12,499 nt of DNA from UBA9547 sp044349205 (GCA_044349205.1 JBIKRJ010000053.1:1-12499); one strand, 5' to 3'; shown: positions 1-7,033, numbered from the stretch's first letter. Translations and numbers: made by a program. The notes: a model not told the origin generated them from the letters alone.

Positions 1-333
1 CGAAGAACAAGAATTAAAAGACGCATCAGGAAGAAAGTGAAGGGTACATCTGAAAGACCTAGGTTATCCGTCTTTCGTAGCAATACTTCCATTCATGCGC
101 AATTGATTGACGATACTAAAGGAATCACATTAGCAAGCACTTCCTCTAAAAAAGAAAAGGTTGCCAAAGGTGCCACCAAAGTAGAGCAATCAAAAGTTGT
201 AGGCATCAATATTGCCAAAAAAGCGCTAGAAAAAGGAGTGAAAGAAATAGTATTCGACCGCAGTGGATACTTATACCATGGCAGAGTAAAATCTTTGGCT
301 GAAGGTGCTAGAGAAGGCGGTTTAATCTTCTAA
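1..333 (+). CDS. rplR: 50S ribosomal protein L18 (uL18), 5' end cut off
   Basis: This is L18, the large-subunit protein that binds 5S rRNA and helps seat it in the central protuberance. The reading frame is open from base 1 and begins with a very basic stretch (RRTRIKRRIRKK), typical of the L18 N-terminus. It continues through ERPRLSVFRSN near the start and ends with FDRSGYLYHGRVKSLAEGAREGGL, a typical L18 C-terminus. 110 residues are visible; family members are about 115-120 aa, so only a few N-terminal residues and the start codon are missing. The GTG at 37 is an internal valine codon, not the start. It precedes rpsE with an 11-base gap, the standard spc-operon order. Identification is by motif and context together and is secure. 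Confidence 0.97.
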   Translation, partial: RRTRIKRRIRKKVKGTSERPRLSVFRSNTSIHAQLIDDTKGITLASTSSKKEKVAKGATKVEQSKVVGINIAKKALEKGVKEIVFDRSGYLYHGRVKSLAEGAREGGLIF

Positions 334-344
334 GAATCATATTT

Positions 345-863
345 ATGTCTCAAGCAAATATCAAAAACTTCAAAGCAGGCGACGTTGAACTCAAAGACAA
401 GGTTGTAGCTATCAACAGGGTTGCGAAAGTAGTAAAAGGCGGTCGTCGCTTTAGTTTTTCTGCAATTGTGGTTGTAGGTGATGGTCACGGAGTCGTAGGT
501 TACGGATTGGGTAAGGCCAACGAAGTTACAGACGCTATTTCGAAAGGAATAGACGATGCGAAAAAGAACCTAATTAAAATTCCTGTTTTGAAGGGTACTA
601 TTCCTCACCCTATGATGGGTAAGTTTAGTGGTGGTTTAGTTTTATTGAAACCAGCTGCTCCAGGTACAGGTGTTATAGCCGGTGGTGCGATGAGGGCAGT
701 TTTGGAAAGCGCTGGCATTAAGGATGTACTTGGTAAATCAAGAGGTTCTTCAAATCCCCACAACGTGGTAAAAGCCACTTTCGATGCGTTGCTTAAAATG
801 AGAGACCCTTATGCAGTTGCTAGACAAAGAGGTGTAGAATTAACCAAAGTATTTAACGGATAA
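345..863 (+). CDS. rpsE: 30S ribosomal protein S5 (uS5)
   Basis: S5 is a small-subunit protein near the decoding centre that takes part in translational accuracy and in the mRNA entry tunnel. The 172-residue product has the N-terminal double-stranded RNA-binding-like domain (about residues 16-80, with VVVGDGHGVVGYGLGKA) and the C-terminal S5 domain with GKFSGGLVLLKPAAPGTGVIAGG and GKSRGSSNPHNVVKA. Its length is usual for the family. The ATG at 345 lies 11 bases after the rplR stop, and the bases before it are A/T-rich with no Shine-Dalgarno sequence, as is usual in Bacteroidota. The next gene, rpmD, starts 5 bases after the stop, so the two are certainly on one transcript. Confidence 0.98.
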   Translation: MSQANIKNFKAGDVELKDKVVAINRVAKVVKGGRRFSFSAIVVVGDGHGVVGYGLGKANEVTDAISKGIDDAKKNLIKIPVLKGTIPHPMMGKFSGGLVLLKPAAPGTGVIAGGAMRAVLESAGIKDVLGKSRGSSNPHNVVKATFDALLKMRDPYAVARQRGVELTKVFNG

Positions 864-868
864 TACCA

Positions 869-1042
869 ATGTCTAAAGTAAAAATATCACAAGTAAGGAG
901 TTCTATCGATAGACCAAAAGATCAGAAAGAAACATTGGTTGCTTTAGGTTTGGGAAGGATAGGCAAATCAAGAGAGTTGGAACTTACTCCTTCAATCCAA
1001 GGAATGATAAAAAAAGTAGCCCACCTTATTTCAGTTAGCTAA
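869..1042 (+). CDS. rpmD: 50S ribosomal protein L30 (uL30)
   Basis: This is a short gene of 57 codons plus TAA between rpsE and rplO. Translation from the ATG at 869 begins MSKVKISQVRSSIDRP and contains KETLVALGLGRIGKS, the diagnostic L30 core (a strand-helix segment followed by the LGLGRIG turn). It ends with a helix (IQGMIKKVAHLISV). L30 is a small peripheral 50S protein that is absent from some bacteria; a length near 60 aa is normal. The rpsE-rpmD-rplO order is the standard spc-operon arrangement. It begins 5 bases after the rpsE stop and ends 2 bases before the rplO start, suggesting coupled translation. Small size makes the gene easy to miss, but the motif and position leave little doubt. 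Confidence 0.96.
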   Translation: MSKVKISQVRSSIDRPKDQKETLVALGLGRIGKSRELELTPSIQGMIKKVAHLISVS

Positions 1043-1044
1043 TC

Positions 1045-1500
1045 ATGGATTTGTCAAATTTACAACCTGCAAAAGGTTCTACAAAAACGAATAAAAGACT
1101 AGGTCGTGGAACTGGCTCTGGAATGGGCGGTACTTCTACTCGTGGACACAAAGGTGCCAAATCTCGTTCTGGATATTCTCAGAAAATAGGTTTTGAAGGT
1201 GGCCAAATGCCATTGCACCGTAGAATACCCAAGTTTGGATTTAAAAATCCAAATAGGGTTGAATTCAAATCTTTGAATTTAGATTCATTGTCCAATTTGG
1301 TTGCTAAACTTAACGTATCTGAAATATCAATTACTGTTTTAATAGAAAACGGATTGGTTGGAAAAAATGATTTAGTTAAAATATTAGGTAGGGGCGAATT
1401 GAAATCTAAGTTAGAAGTTTCAGCTCATGCATTCTCTGATACAGCCAAGAATGCTATTGAAAAAGCAGGTGGCAAAGTGCTTGTGGTTGAAAAACGATGA
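1045..1500 (+). CDS. rplO: 50S ribosomal protein L15 (uL15)
   Basis: L15 is a late-assembly large-subunit protein whose long N-terminal extension threads into 23S rRNA. The 151-residue product shows the signature Gly/Arg-rich extension at about residues 18-45 (GRGTGSGMGGTSTRGHKGA) followed by GFEGGQMPLHRRIPKFGF. It also has a globular C-terminal L18e/L15-type domain that includes LVKILGRGEL and AIEKAGGKV. Length fits the family. The stop codon overlaps the secY start in an ATGA, so ribosomes finishing L15 could reinitiate directly on secY. There is no Shine-Dalgarno sequence before its ATG, which sits 2 bases after the rpmD stop. Confidence 0.97.
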   Translation: MDLSNLQPAKGSTKTNKRLGRGTGSGMGGTSTRGHKGAKSRSGYSQKIGFEGGQMPLHRRIPKFGFKNPNRVEFKSLNLDSLSNLVAKLNVSEISITVLIENGLVGKNDLVKILGRGELKSKLEVSAHAFSDTAKNAIEKAGGKVLVVEKR

Positions 1501-2810
1501 ATAAGTTTATAACTACGATAAGGAACATTTTCTCGATAGAAGACCTACGTGTGAGGATTATCAACACGATAGGTTTTTTGTTGATATTTAGACTTGGTTC
1601 TTATGTGGTATTGCCTGGTATCGATCCTAATCTATTAACAAAAGACAAGGGTGGTATATTTGGTTTGCTCGATACCTTTCTTGGCGGCGCTTTTAGCAAT
1701 GCATCAATTTTTGGTTTGGGCATTATGCCTTACATATCTGCTTCAATTGTATTGCAGTTGTTGACGGTGGCGTTTCCTTACTTCCAAAAATTACAAAAAG
1801 AAGGAGAGTCTGGTAGAAATAAAATAAACCAATACACAAGGTTCTTAACCATAATTATCACAGCTTTTCAGTCAATCGGGTATATAGCAGCTACTATAGA
1901 TTCTCAGGCTATTCTTATCGACCATCTTACCTTCAATATTTCTGCAGTGCTTATACTTACTAGTGGTACTATGTTGTGCATGTGGATAGGAGAACGTATT
2001 ACCGAGAAGGGTATCGGAAACGGTATTTCAATGCTCATAATGGTAGGTATTGTATCTCGATTCCCTGGCGCTTTGATTTCTGAAGCAATGCTTCAAGGTT
2101 TGAACGGTACATTGGTTTTTATTTTCGAACTTTTGGCTTTGTTTGTAGTGGTGATGGGTGTGGTTATGATTACAACGGCTACCCGTCGCATCACAGTGCA
2201 ATACGCACGTCAGGTAGTTGGTAACAAGGTGTACGGAGGTCAAAGGCAATACATACCATTGAAGTTGAACTCAGCAGGAGTAATGCCCATCATTTTTGCA
2301 CAATCTTTGATGTTTTTGCCTGCGATGATTTCATCTGCATTGGCCGAAAAGTCGGATGTGGCTGCTTATGTTCAGCGTGCATTTTCTGATTACACTTCTT
2401 GGCAATATAATTTAGTATTCGTAGTACTGATAATTCTTTTTACATATTTCTATACTGCTATTTCCATTAACCCTGTGCAAATAGCCGATGACATGAAAAA
2501 GAACAATAGTTTCGTGCCTGGAGTTAAACCAGGTCAGCCAACCTCAGATTTTATTGATGATGTATTGACCAAAATTACTTTGCCAGGTGCTTTGTTTCTA
2601 TGTTCAATTGCCATTTTGCCTTCATTCGCCAACATGGTAGGGATTGGTAGTGAGTTTGCACAATTCTATGGTGGAACCTCTTTGCTTATCATGGTAGGGG
2701 TTATACTCGATACACTTCAACAAGTGGAAAGTCATTTGCTGATGAAAAGATACGAAGGAATGATGTATTCCGGTAGCCTTAAAAGTAAGGTTGCTAATGT
2801 ATATGCTTAA
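1497..2810 (+). CDS. secY: Protein translocase subunit SecY
   Basis: SecY forms the protein-conducting channel of the inner membrane with SecE and SecG, and works with SecA to export or insert unfolded proteins. The 437-residue product is close to the usual length (about 430-445). Hydrophobic segments fit ten membrane helices, the first at about residues 22-40. Recognisable family motifs are GLGIMPYISASI (73-84), ITEKGIGNGISM (168-179), and the basic cytoplasmic loop RRITVQYARQ with IPLKLNSAGVMPIIFA (230-268). A later cytoplasmic loop (about 332-350) has DDMKKNNSFVPGVKPG, and cytoplasmic loops like this contact SecA or the ribosome. The start overlaps the rplO stop by 4 bases and the stop is directly followed by the map ATG. 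The adk gene that follows secY in many Firmicutes is absent here. Confidence 0.98.
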   Translation: MNKFITTIRNIFSIEDLRVRIINTIGFLLIFRLGSYVVLPGIDPNLLTKDKGGIFGLLDTFLGGAFSNASIFGLGIMPYISASIVLQLLTVAFPYFQKLQKEGESGRNKINQYTRFLTIIITAFQSIGYIAATIDSQAILIDHLTFNISAVLILTSGTMLCMWIGERITEKGIGNGISMLIMVGIVSRFPGALISEAMLQGLNGTLVFIFELLALFVVVMGVVMITTATRRITVQYARQVVGNKVYGGQRQYIPLKLNSAGVMPIIFAQSLMFLPAMISSALAEKSDVAAYVQRAFSDYTSWQYNLVFVVLIILFTYFYTAISINPVQIADDMKKNNSFVPGVKPGQPTSDFIDDVLTKITLPGALFLCSIAILPSFANMVGIGSEFAQFYGGTSLLIMVGVILDTLQQVESHLLMKRYEGMMYSGSLKSKVANVYA

Positions 2811-3590
2811 ATGATGATACACTATAAGTCAGATGAGGAAATCCAACTCATCCGCAATAGTGGTGATGTTCTTGGTAGGGCACACGCTGAATTGGCCAAA
2901 GAAATCAAGCCAGGTATTAAAACAAACCTGCTTGAAAAAATAGCCAACGAGTTTATCAACGACCATGGAGGTGTACCTTCATTTAAAGGATACAATGGCT
3001 TTAAATATGCTCTGTGTATCTCTGTGAACGAAGTAGTTGTTCACGGTTTTCCAAGCGAATATGTATTGCTAGAAGGCGATATCATTTCTATCGATTGTGG
3101 TGTCAAAATAAACGGATACCACGCAGATAGTGCTTTCACTTATCCTGTTGGTCAGATTTCTCTAGAAAAAAAGAATCTGTTGAAAGTGACCAAAGAATCT
3201 CTCTTCTTAGGAATTGAAGAGGCTAAAATAGGAGCAAGGATTGGCGATATAAGTCATGCAATACAGCAACATGTGGAATCCCATACTTACTCTGTGGTGA
3301 GGGAATTAGTAGGCCATGGTGTAGGGAAAAACTTGCACGAAAAACCTGAAGTTCCCAATTATGGAAAAAAAGGTAAGGGTCAAATTCTACAAAAAGGCTT
3401 GGTTATTGCCATTGAACCTATGGTAAACATGGGAACAAAAAATGTGTTTCAAGAGAAAGATGGATGGACAATTAGAACAGCCGACAAACTTCCTTCCGCG
3501 CATTTTGAACATACTGTGGCAATTAGTAATGGAAAAGCAGATATTTTAACAACATTTAAATATATAGAAGAGGTTCTTAATAATGGCTAA
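2811..3590 (+). CDS. map: Type I methionine aminopeptidase
   Basis: This enzyme removes the initiator methionine from nascent proteins when the second residue is small. It is a cytosolic pita-bread-fold metallopeptidase. All five metal ligands of the family are visible: D95 (SIDCGV), D106 (YHADSAF), H169 (VGHGVGKNLHE), E202 (AIEPMV) and E233 (HFEHTVA); H79 (VVHGF) is the conserved active-site histidine. The 259-residue length is typical of the short bacterial type without extra domains. The gene starts directly after the secY stop; two ATGs in a row (2811 and 2814) make the exact start uncertain by one codon. Its 3' end overlaps infA by 8 bases, implying coupled translation. Position between secY and infA agrees with its role in processing new proteins. 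Confidence 0.97.
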   Translation: MMIHYKSDEEIQLIRNSGDVLGRAHAELAKEIKPGIKTNLLEKIANEFINDHGGVPSFKGYNGFKYALCISVNEVVVHGFPSEYVLLEGDIISIDCGVKINGYHADSAFTYPVGQISLEKKNLLKVTKESLFLGIEEAKIGARIGDISHAIQQHVESHTYSVVRELVGHGVGKNLHEKPEVPNYGKKGKGQILQKGLVIAIEPMVNMGTKNVFQEKDGWTIRTADKLPSAHFEHTVAISNGKADILTTFKYIEEVLNNG

Positions 3591-3801
3591 ACAGACATCG
3601 ATCGAACAAGACGGCACAATCGTTGAAGCATTGTCTAATGCGATGTTTAGAGTACAGTTGGAAAATGGGCATCAATTGATTGCTCATATCTCTGGCAAAA
3701 TGAGAATGAACTATATTAAAATATTACCCGGAGATAAGATTAAGGTGGAAATGTCACCTTACGATTTGTCAAAAGGAAGGATAACATACAGATATAAATA
3801 A
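3583..3801 (+). CDS. infA: Translation initiation factor IF-1
   Basis: IF-1 binds the A site of the 30S subunit during initiation and promotes the action of IF-2 and IF-3. The 72-residue product is exactly the usual family length and is a single S1-type OB fold. It begins MAKQTSIEQDGTIVEAL and contains MFRVQLENGH, the basic surface HISGKMRMNYIKILPGD, and the end YDLSKGRITYRYK. The ATG lies inside the last codons of map in another frame (8-base overlap). rpmJ follows 7 bases after the stop. The infA-rpmJ-rpsM order is typical of Gram-positives and Bacteroidota. Confidence 0.98.
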   Translation: MAKQTSIEQDGTIVEALSNAMFRVQLENGHQLIAHISGKMRMNYIKILPGDKIKVEMSPYDLSKGRITYRYK

Positions 3802-3808
3802 GAAGAAG

Positions 3809-3925
3809 ATGAAAGTGAAAGCTTCCATAAAAAAGAGGAGTCCCGAGTGTAAAGTAATTAGGCGCAAAGGAAAGCTCTACATTATCAACAAGAAGAACCC
3901 TAGGTTTAAACAAAGACAAGGCTAA
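3809..3925 (+). CDS. rpmJ: 50S ribosomal protein L36 (bL36), zinc-ligand-poor form
   Basis: This is a 38-codon gene reading MKVKASIKKRSPECKV at its N-terminus and ending NPRFKQRQG, which is the L36 pattern. In the zinc-binding form, three cysteines and one histidine hold a zinc ribbon. Here only one cysteine (C14) remains: the first ligand position is serine (S11), the third is N27 and the histidine position is F33, so zinc is unlikely to be bound. Loss of ligands and the one-residue insertion to 38 aa are, from my knowledge of the family, usual in Bacteroidota. The start follows infA by 7 bases and has a purine-rich run (AAGAAGAAG) before the ATG, the nearest thing to a Shine-Dalgarno sequence in the operon. 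rpsM begins 11 bases downstream. Confidence 0.96.
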   Translation: MKVKASIKKRSPECKVIRRKGKLYIINKKNPRFKQRQG

Positions 3926-3936
3926 ATTATTATAAA

Positions 3937-4314
3937 ATGGCAAGGATAGCTGGCGTAGATATACCAGACAACAAAATAGGTGAAATTTCTCTCACTTATA
4001 TATATGGCATTGGCAGAAGTTCTGCAAAAAAGATATTGGCGAAAGCTGGTGTTGATAGTGGCAAAAAGGCGAAGGAATGGAATGAAGCCGAAGCCTCTGC
4101 CATTAGGACAATTATTACTAGCGAGTACAAAACGGAAGGTGCTCTAAGGTCTGAAGTGCAGCTTAGCATCAAACGTTTGATGGACATTGGTTGCTACCGT
4201 GGTTTAAGACATCGCAAAGGATTGCCTGTGCGCGGTCAAAGTACCAAAAACAACGCTAGAACGAGAAAAGGTAAACGTAAAACAGTAGCTAACAAGAAGA
4301 AAGCTACTAAATAA
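3937..4314 (+). CDS. rpsM: 30S ribosomal protein S13 (uS13)
   Basis: S13 sits in the head of the 30S subunit, forms bridges to the 50S subunit and contacts P-site tRNA through its C-terminal tail. The 125-residue product starts MARIAGVDIPDNK and has the helix-two-turn-helix region TYIYGIGRSSAKKIL. Its C-terminal half contains IKRLMDIGCYRGLRHRKGLPVRGQ split over about residues 80-103, then NNARTRKGKR and a lysine-rich tail. Length and motifs are standard. The ATG is 11 bases after rpmJ with an A/T-rich leader. This gene opens the alpha-operon part of the cluster (rpsM-rpsK-rpsD-rpoA-rplQ). Confidence 0.98.
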   Translation: MARIAGVDIPDNKIGEISLTYIYGIGRSSAKKILAKAGVDSGKKAKEWNEAEASAIRTIITSEYKTEGALRSEVQLSIKRLMDIGCYRGLRHRKGLPVRGQSTKNNARTRKGKRKTVANKKKATK

Positions 4315-4337
4315 TCTGTGACTTATAGCAAATAAAA

Positions 4338-4730
4338 ATGGCAGAGAAAAGAAAAGATAAGGCCAAGAAAAGAGTAGTAGTGGTTGAAGCAGTTGGACAA
4401 GTTCACATCCAAGCTACTTTCAACAATATTATTATATCTATTACCAACAACGCCGGTCAAGTAGTTTCATGGGCGTCGGCTGGAAAAATGGGCTTCAAAG
4501 GTTCAAAGAAAAACACTCCTTATGCGGCCCAAACCGCTGCTTCAAATTGTGCTCAAGTAGCATACGATTTGGGAATGAGAAAAGCAGAGGTTTTTGTAAA
4601 AGGCCCTGGTGCTGGTAGGGAATCGGCCATTCGTACGATTCAAAATTCTGGTATCGAGGTCACACTGATCAAAGACATCACACCGCTACCTCACAATGGA
4701 TGTAGGCCTCCAAAGAAAAGAAGGGTTTAA
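4338..4730 (+). CDS. rpsK: 30S ribosomal protein S11 (uS11)
   Basis: S11 lies on the 30S platform near the Shine-Dalgarno/anti-Shine-Dalgarno helix and the E site. The 130-residue product has a lysine-rich start and then HIQATFNNIIISITNNAGQ and SAGKMGFKGSKKNTPYAAQ, followed by VKGPGAGRESAIR and the C-terminal DITPLPHNGCRPPKKRRV, all diagnostic. Length is usual. The gap from rpsM is 23 bases and to rpsD 21 bases, the widest intergenic gaps in the alpha section apart from rpsD-rpoA, yet no promoter or terminator is apparent in either. Confidence 0.98.
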   Translation: MAEKRKDKAKKRVVVVEAVGQVHIQATFNNIIISITNNAGQVVSWASAGKMGFKGSKKNTPYAAQTAASNCAQVAYDLGMRKAEVFVKGPGAGRESAIRTIQNSGIEVTLIKDITPLPHNGCRPPKKRRV

Positions 4731-4751
4731 TCTTATTAGTTTAAAAAGACA

Positions 4752-5357
4752 ATGGCAAGATATACAGGTCCTAAGGCAAGAGTTTCACGCAAGTTTGGCG
4801 AACCCGTTCTTGGTGGTGAAAAAGCTTTGCAAAGAAAAAGCTATGCACCCGGTATGCATGGTAAAGGAAAGAAAAGAAAACAATCTGAATACGCTGTTCA
4901 GCTTAACGAAAAACAAAAAGCCAAATACATTTATGGCGTGTTGGAGCGTCAGTTTGCTAAAACATACCAAGAAGCTGTACGCAGAGAGGGCATAAAAGGT
5001 GAAAATCTTTTGATGCTTCTTGAGTCTAGATTAGATAATACAGTGTATCGCCTTGGCATTGCACCTTCAAGAAGGGCAGCAAGACAGTTGGTTTCACACA
5101 AACACATTAATGTAAACGGTCATCTTGTCAACATTCCATCTTACACTTTGAAGCCTGGTGATGTGGTTTCTGTAAGAGAGAAATCTAAGTCCCTGGAAGC
5201 AATTGTGGATAGTCTTTCGGCCAAAAGCGCAAAAAGATTGCCTTGGTTGGAATGGGATGGATCTGAATTGTCGGGCAAACTTTTGAGCAAACCTGAAAGA
5301 GAATTTATCCCAGAAAATATCAATGAACAGTTGATAGTTGAATTGTACTCGAAATAA
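4752..5357 (+). CDS. rpsD: 30S ribosomal protein S4 (uS4)
   Basis: S4 is a primary 16S rRNA-binding protein that nucleates 30S assembly, and in many bacteria it represses its own operon. The 201-residue product begins MARYTGPKARVSRKFGE and contains MHGKGKKRKQSEYAVQL (35-51). An S4 RNA-binding domain follows at about 92-150 (ESRLDNTVYRLGIAPSRRAA, then VNGHLVNIPSYTLKPGD). It lacks the N-terminal cysteine cluster found in zinc-binding S4 proteins, so it is a zinc-free form. Length is typical. I could not recognise a S4-binding leader structure upstream, so autoregulation here remains an inference from the family. Confidence 0.97.
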   Translation: MARYTGPKARVSRKFGEPVLGGEKALQRKSYAPGMHGKGKKRKQSEYAVQLNEKQKAKYIYGVLERQFAKTYQEAVRREGIKGENLLMLLESRLDNTVYRLGIAPSRRAARQLVSHKHINVNGHLVNIPSYTLKPGDVVSVREKSKSLEAIVDSLSAKSAKRLPWLEWDGSELSGKLLSKPEREFIPENINEQLIVELYSK

Positions 5358-5382
5358 TCTTAACAAAGAAAACACTACTATT

Positions 5383-6372
5383 ATGTCGATATTATCTTTT
5401 CAAATGCCCGAGAAGGTGGTGATGGAGAAGTCAACTGACTTCAACGGAACTTTTGAATTTAAACCGCTTGAGAAGGGATACGGTGTGACTATTGGTAATG
5501 CCCTACGCAGAATATTACTTTCTTCGTTGGAAGGTTACGCTATCACTAGTGTCAAAATACCAGGCGTATTGCATGAATTCTCTAGTGTACCTGGCATTAT
5601 GGAAGATGTAGCCGAAATTATCTTGAACCTGAAAAAAGTAAGGTTTAAAAAATCTTCGGAAGTTTTTGAAACGAAAGTCACCATTCCTTTGAAAGGTGTT
5701 GACCAATTCAAAGCTGGTTTGATTACCCAACATTCTTCTGCTTTTCAAGTGCTCAATCCAGATTTTGTTATTTGTCACTTAGATAAGTCGGTAAATACTG
5801 AAGTAGAGTTGACAATAGAAAAGGGTAGAGGCTATGTGTCGGCTGATGAAAGCAAACAAGCTGATCAGGTTTTTGGCCTAATTCCTATCGATGCTATTTT
5901 CACACCTATCAAAAATGTGAAATACAGAGTAGAGAATACAAGGGTTGAGCAAAAAACCGACTACGAAAAATTGATTATTGAGATTGAATCTGATGGTTCT
6001 ATTCACCCTGAAGAAGCTCTGAAAGGTGCAGCCAAAATTTTGATTCAGCACTTCATTCTATTCTCCGATCAAACAATGTCGTTTGAAGCAGTGAAGAATG
6101 AAGAAGACAACACCGTTGATGAAGAATTTTTGCACATGCGTAAGTTGTTGAAAACGACCATTGCAGATTTGGATCTTTCCGTGCGTGCTTACAATTGTTT
6201 GAAAGCTGCCGATATCAAATCGTTAGGTGATTTAGCTGCATTGGAAGTATCAGACATGATGAAATTCAGGAATTTCGGTAAGAAGTCGCTACAAGAATTA
6301 GAGCAGTTGATTGCCGATAAGAACCTGACATTTGGCATGGATGTTGCAAAATACAGATTGGACGAAGAATAA
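5383..6372 (+). CDS. rpoA: DNA-directed RNA polymerase alpha subunit
   Basis: Alpha forms the dimer that nucleates RNA polymerase assembly; its C-terminal domain contacts UP elements and activators. The product from the ATG at 5383 is 329 residues, the usual size. The N-terminal assembly domain has FKPLEKGYGVTIGNALRRIL and SSLEGYAITSVKIPGVLHEF, and then IMEDVAEIILNLK. A flexible acidic linker (about residues 240-255) leads to the C-terminal helix-hairpin-helix domain: DLSVRAYNCLKAADIKSLGDL and FRNFGKKSLQEL. R268 corresponds to the DNA-contacting arginine 265 of the E. coli protein. The frame stays open upstream to a TTG at 5338 inside rpsD, but homology begins only at the chosen ATG. The rpsD-rpoA gap is 25 bases. 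Confidence 0.98.
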   Translation: MSILSFQMPEKVVMEKSTDFNGTFEFKPLEKGYGVTIGNALRRILLSSLEGYAITSVKIPGVLHEFSSVPGIMEDVAEIILNLKKVRFKKSSEVFETKVTIPLKGVDQFKAGLITQHSSAFQVLNPDFVICHLDKSVNTEVELTIEKGRGYVSADESKQADQVFGLIPIDAIFTPIKNVKYRVENTRVEQKTDYEKLIIEIESDGSIHPEEALKGAAKILIQHFILFSDQTMSFEAVKNEEDNTVDEEFLHMRKLLKTTIADLDLSVRAYNCLKAADIKSLGDLAALEVSDMMKFRNFGKKSLQELEQLIADKNLTFGMDVAKYRLDEE

Positions 6373-6378
6373 GATTAT

Positions 6379-6924
6379 ATGAGACACGGTAATTCTATAA
6401 ATCATTTAGGTAGAAAGACGGCACATAGAAATGCCATGCTTTCCAATATGGCTACTTCATTAATTCTTCACAAGAGAATTTCAACCACTGTGGCTAAAGC
6501 AAAAGAACTTCGCAAATACGTGGAGCCACTTATCTCCAAGTCGAAAGAGGACACCACACACTCTAGAAGAACTGTGTTTTCATACTTGCAAGACAAAAAA
6601 AGTGTGTCAGTTCTTTTTGGAGAAGTATCTTTAAAAGTAGCAGCTCGTCCTGGTGGTTACACGCGTATCATCAAAACCGGTACTAGACTTGGAGATAATG
6701 CCGAAATGTGCATCATCGAATTGGTAGATTTTAATACGGTATACAAAAAGGAATCTTCTGCACAAGTTGCGAAGAAAACGCGTAGGGGCAAGAAAACTGC
6801 TTCTGGTGCGCCTGCAACTAATGTGGCTACAAAAGCAGTCTCCGCTGCACCTGTTCAGTCAGACGAAAACATTGCTGAAACTGATAATTCAACAGAAGAA
6901 ACCTCTGAAGAAAAAGCAGAATAA
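6379..6924 (+). CDS. rplQ: 50S ribosomal protein L17 (bL17) with charged C-terminal tail
   Basis: L17 is a large-subunit protein near the peptide exit tunnel. The core (residues 1-122) starts MRHGNSINHLGRKTAHRNAM and includes NMATSLILHKRISTTVAKAKELR and PGGYTRIIKTGTRLGDNAEM, all typical. The protein is 181 residues, about 55-60 longer than the E. coli form. The excess is a low-complexity tail: basic at 123-140 (KK, KKTRRGKK), Ala/Thr-rich at 141-160, and strongly acidic at 161-181. Longer L17 proteins are known in Bacteroidota, and the function of this tail is not known to me. The gene starts 6 bases after rpoA and ends the ribosomal run, just before a strong terminator. Confidence 0.97.
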   Translation: MRHGNSINHLGRKTAHRNAMLSNMATSLILHKRISTTVAKAKELRKYVEPLISKSKEDTTHSRRTVFSYLQDKKSVSVLFGEVSLKVAARPGGYTRIIKTGTRLGDNAEMCIIELVDFNTVYKKESSAQVAKKTRRGKKTASGAPATNVATKAVSAAPVQSDENIAETDNSTEETSEEKAE

Positions 6925-6951
6925 ATTAATGCCATTATCATCAAACTTGCG

Positions 6952-6987
6952 AAAAGGATTTGACCCAAAGTCAAGTCCTTTTTTTAT
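6952..6987 (+). terminator. Intrinsic terminator of the ribosomal protein operon
   Basis: A 13-base-pair stem (6952-6964 with 6970-6982, one G-U wobble) with a 5-base loop CCAAA runs into a T-rich tract (6979-6991, interrupted by one A). It lies 28 bases after the rplQ stop and is the first convincing terminator in the window, marking the end of the spc/alpha transcript. Confidence 0.88.
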
Positions 6988-6992
6988 TTTTG
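6959..6992 (+). promoter_or_regulatory. Candidate Bacteroidota-type promoter for carA, overlapping the terminator
   Basis: TATTTTTG at 6985-6992 is a full match to the TAnnTTTG -7 element used by the primary sigma factor of Bacteroidota. A TTTG at 6959-6962 would be the -33 element with a spacer of 22 bases, at the long end of the usual 19-23. Initiation would be expected near 6998, giving a leader of roughly 35 bases before the carA GTG. The elements fall within the terminator hairpin and its T-tract, so in this A/T-rich DNA the match could be coincidental. Confidence 0.5.
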
Positions 6993-7033
6993 CCCTTGGT
7001 TTATCCTTAGCTCATCTATTTAAATAATCCTTC

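Noticed and set aside
37..39. GTG as the start of rplR
   Set aside because: The frame is open to base 1 and the residues before it (a basic run) belong to conserved L18 sequence, so the gene is cut by the window edge.
4696..4995. 99-codon plus-strand open frame across rpsK and rpsD
   Set aside because: It is out of frame with two unmistakable ribosomal protein genes and has no recognisable content.
5338..5382. Possible upstream TTG start for rpoA that would overlap rpsD by 20 bases
   Set aside because: The 15 extra residues do not look like any alpha-subunit N-terminus, and the ATG at 5383 gives the standard beginning and length.
6767..7027. 86-codon plus-strand open frame at the end of rplQ
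   Set aside because: It is a frame-shifted reading of the low-complexity rplQ tail and runs through the terminator hairpin; no domain is visible.
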